Below are positions 15,195-15,201 of a stretch of 15,201 nt of DNA, one piece after another. The notes below the pieces were generated by a model. It was not told where the DNA came from and ran no database searches. It worked only from the letters and a program-made list of their open reading frames with translations. The position numbers were made by a program, and so were the translations under genes. The stretch is taken from NCBI GenBank assembly GCA_937967805.1, contig CALBTC010000209.1, forward strand, positions 1 through 15,201, read 5' to 3'. Every line of letters starts with the position of its first letter. Position 1 is the stretch's first letter. This DNA is from an uncultured Anaerolineaceae bacterium. GTDB taxonomy: Bacteria; Chloroflexota; Anaerolineae; Promineifilales; Promineifilaceae.

Positions 15195-15201
15195 TAAAGC
15201 A

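Overview
All recognisable genes in this window lie on the + strand. I infer a Gram-negative-type or monoderm-like free-living bacterium, most likely a member of Chloroflexota (Anaerolineae-like). The reasons are the moderately high GC content, Thr/Pro-rich lipoproteins, frequent TTG/GTG starts, the style of the secF, hisS, nadK and recN neighbourhood, and a membrane-inserted Cas4-like nuclease. No marker here fixes the taxonomy. I see no CRISPR array, tRNA, rRNA, IS element or phage gene.

Layout, left to right. (1) 1-78 is the tail of secF. A lipoprotein of unknown function follows (83-1477), then a zinc-dependent medium-chain dehydrogenase (1501-2457). (2) 2531-3313 holds a Cas4/RecB-like PD-(D/E)XK nuclease. 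It is split in frame by a TAA into an N-terminal piece (one cluster cysteine and one TM helix) and a C-terminal piece (one TM helix, the nuclease core and three cysteines). (3) 3480-6612 is a housekeeping operon: a promoter, a structured leader with competing hairpins, hisS, nadK and a TPR/zinc-finger/membrane protein. recN follows at 6694-8442. (4) 8620-15148 is a sugar-utilisation locus. It has a strong promoter with a 34-bp dyad operator, a LacI-family repressor, a beta-phosphoglucomutase-GH65 phosphorylase fusion, a lipoprotein sugar-binding protein, and an ABC permease. Further transporter genes presumably lie beyond the right edge.

The sugar locus reads as a coherent pathway. An ABC importer brings in a glucose-containing alpha-disaccharide, which the GH65 domain splits with phosphate in the cytoplasm. 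The fused mutase domain then converts beta-glucose-1-phosphate to glucose-6-phosphate. The LacI-type regulator would sense the sugar or a derivative of it. The exact sugar (trehalose, maltose, kojibiose, nigerose or other) cannot be read from the sequence.

The most unusual global signal is an 8-bp palindrome, ACGGCCGT. It occurs 26 times between 19 and 12003, always inside genes and in all three reading frames, and is absent from 12004-15201. It behaves like a highly iterated palindrome, comparable in style to cyanobacterial HIP1. The second most interesting item is the split Cas4-like protein, whose predicted Fe-S cluster ligands are divided between two polypeptides.
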